Both the position numbers and the translations under genes were made by a program. The notes below the pieces were generated by a model. That model was given only the letters and a program-made list of their open reading frames with translations. It had not been told where the DNA came from and made no database searches. From the NCBI GenBank assembly GCA_902622515.1, contig CACNQE010000004.1:120642-184641 (forward strand): 64,000 nt of DNA, given 5' to 3'. Positions 62,832 to 64,000 of this stretch are shown in pieces; the first letter of the stretch is position 1, and every line of letters begins with the position of its first letter. Source of the stretch: an uncultured SAR116 cluster alpha proteobacterium (GTDB taxonomy: Bacteria; Pseudomonadota; Alphaproteobacteria; Puniceispirillales; Puniceispirillaceae).

Positions 62832-63958
62832 TCCTTGAGCTCCGCCAATTGAAGGAGTAATAGTTTATCTTTCTGACTACAACTAATAATACTTAAAAAG
62901 CCAATAATTATTGGTATAATTGGAATAAGATACATTGAAGGCCATAAAAACGGATAATTAATAACAATTGACTTACTAATAATATAAATGATTTGAATAC
63001 CTAATCCAAGAATACCAGCAAGCATCAAACGTTTGGTATTACTTATTTGTTTAGAAAGACGGTAAAAAAATAAAGCAATAGCTGTTATGGATAAAGAAAT
63101 TACGATTAGCGGCGAGGATAATCTGTAATGACCCTCAGCATACCTTTGTCGCCAATAGCGATCATTTAAAGCTAGCTCGCGTTTAAACAGATTTTTAATT
63201 GGCTCCTCATTTGAATCTTTTACACGGGTTAAAGCAACTTGTTTTTCGTTTGCTCTAGCTATGCTCAATGTGTAACTGTCGAATGATAGGGTTGTACTTT
63301 TCCGCAGTTCGACGCTTGCTTCAGTTCTCTGGCCTGATAGTAGGACTACTACCGGTTTATTTTCTAATGTTGTGAACTCTCCAGATTTAGCTGTAAAAGT
63401 TACATGGTTTTTATTATCTCGTCTGTCCTGAATAAAAACGTGACCAACCTTATTTTGTGAGTATTTTTCACCAATAAAAATAGTTAAATTTTTGTCAATA
63501 TCTATGAAAACATTATCTTGAATTAGCAGCTTTGGTATAGTGTTTCGAACATCATTCTGTACATTTTTAAATTTGGAAAAACTATATGGTAGAATAATCA
63601 GAGAGTTTAAAAATAAAATGCTGGACAATAGTAAACTGAAAAAGATTGGTGCAATAGAAAGTTGTAAAGGACTTAACCCGACAGCATGCATCACAACAAT
63701 TTCTCTGTCTGAGAGAAAACGATGAAGTGTCCATAAAATGGCGATGAATGCAGACAGGGGTATAATTACTACTAACCAGAGTGGTGCTGCTAAAAAAGAA
63801 TAACTCAAAAAATCAACAAATGAAGCACCTTGAGTGATCACTATGTCTAGAATACGTAATGACTGATTTAACCAGATTACTGCCAATAAACTGCTCAATA
63901 TAATTAGCCATATTCCTAATATATGTTTCAAGAAATATTTATTTATCTGGTTGTTCAT
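62828..63958 (-). CDS. lptF: LPS export ABC transporter permease LptF
   Basis: Partner permease of LptG in LPS extraction. The 376-residue form starts at the ATG at 63958 (MNNQINKYFLKHILGIW); the open frame extends to 63997, but the extra residues match no family. Membrane helices and a jellyroll periplasmic domain are arranged as in LptG. The FLSDREIVVMHAVGLSPLQL coupling-helix region near residue 80 is characteristic. It is the first gene of the reverse run; its promoter must lie beyond 63958, largely outside the window. Confidence 0.93.
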   Translation of the reverse strand: MNNQINKYFLKHILGIWLIILSSLLAVIWLNQSLRILDIVITQGASFVDFLSYSFLAAPLWLVVIIPLSAFIAILWTLHRFLSDREIVVMHAVGLSPLQLSIAPIFFSLLLSSILFLNSLIILPYSFSKFKNVQNDVRNTIPKLLIQDNVFIDIDKNLTIFIGEKYSQNKVGHVFIQDRRDNKNHVTFTAKSGEFTTLENKPVVVLLSGQRTEASVELRKSTTLSFDSYTLSIARANEKQVALTRVKDSNEEPIKNLFKRELALNDRYWRQRYAEGHYRLSSPLIVISLSITAIALFFYRLSKQISNTKRLMLAGILGLGIQIIYIISKSIVINYPFLWPSMYLIPIIPIIIGFLSIISCSQKDKLLLLQLAELKE

Positions 63959-64000
63959 GCAAATGCCAAGTATAGAATTGTTTTGTGGTTTAATCACATT

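Noticed and set aside
1..64000. CRISPR arrays, insertion sequences, prophage, integrons, defence islands, large tandem repeats.
   Set aside because: No direct-repeat arrays, transposase, integrase or phage-like genes are visible; all long frames are assigned to chromosomal genes.

Overview
This window is a gene-dense, AT-rich stretch of a bacterial chromosome, almost certainly alphaproteobacterial and probably from a streamlined, marine-type lineage (the lineage is an inference; no rRNA is present to test it). The alphaproteobacterial signs are the split purine synthetase PurS-PurQ-PurL, a class II DAHP synthase, citramalate synthase, and two gene orders typical of the class: rpsF-rpsR-rplI-dnaB-alr-radA-cvpA-purF, and fabD-fabG-acpP-fabF-mltG-gmk facing rsmA-pdxA-surA-lptG-lptF. 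Intergenic gaps are short and 1- to 4-base stop/start overlaps are common. I see no insertion sequence, prophage, CRISPR array, restriction system, toxin-antitoxin pair or recognisable transcription factor gene.

Layout. 0-3 kb: edge of tsaC, an SRAP protein, an AlkA-type glycosylase, a frameshifted cytochrome b561 and an unknown gene. 3-13.9 kb: acetoacetyl-CoA synthetase, glutathione reductase, then a forward run of DAHP synthase, nicotinate phosphoribosyltransferase, NAD synthetase, GluRS and CysRS. 14-17.3 kb: citramalate synthase, a TrmJ-type methyltransferase and rpsD with a terminator. 17.3-23.3 kb: reverse-strand operon purB-purC-purS-purQ-purL-bolA-grxD. 23.3-28 kb: small and unknown genes, map, a CinA-type protein, rhomboid protease, tRNA-Leu(TAA) and an HD hydrolase.

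28.1-41 kb is the most distinctive part. A lipid/photo-oxidative-stress-type module (SDR, NTF2-like, DUF3833, CFA-type methyltransferase, DUF1365, FAD oxidoreductase) abuts the ligase-associated DNA repair set (PdeM nuclease, Lhr-type helicase, MBL exonuclease, ATP-dependent ligase). A glutathione S-transferase heads the exonuclease-ligase half, and a DUF2256 zinc-ribbon gene and a new 58-residue membrane peptide follow. 41-53 kb: mnmC, an SDR, purF, cvpA, radA, mlaF, mlaE, alr, dnaB and the rplI-rpsR-rpsF operon. 53.4-64 kb: fatty-acid synthesis operon, mltG and gmk, facing rsmA-pdxA-surA-lptG-lptF. lptD, normally between lptG and surA, is missing there.

Working together, these genes cover purine and NAD supply, translation (two tRNA synthetases, four ribosomal proteins, three RNA-modification enzymes), membrane lipid synthesis and transport, and an unusually large share of oxidative and DNA-damage defence. 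Regulatory interest lies in the noncoding DNA: a perfect 18-bp palindrome in the rpsF leader, a near-perfect dyad at the predicted start of the fab transcript, and a 10-bp-arm inverted repeat between ycgN and mnmC.
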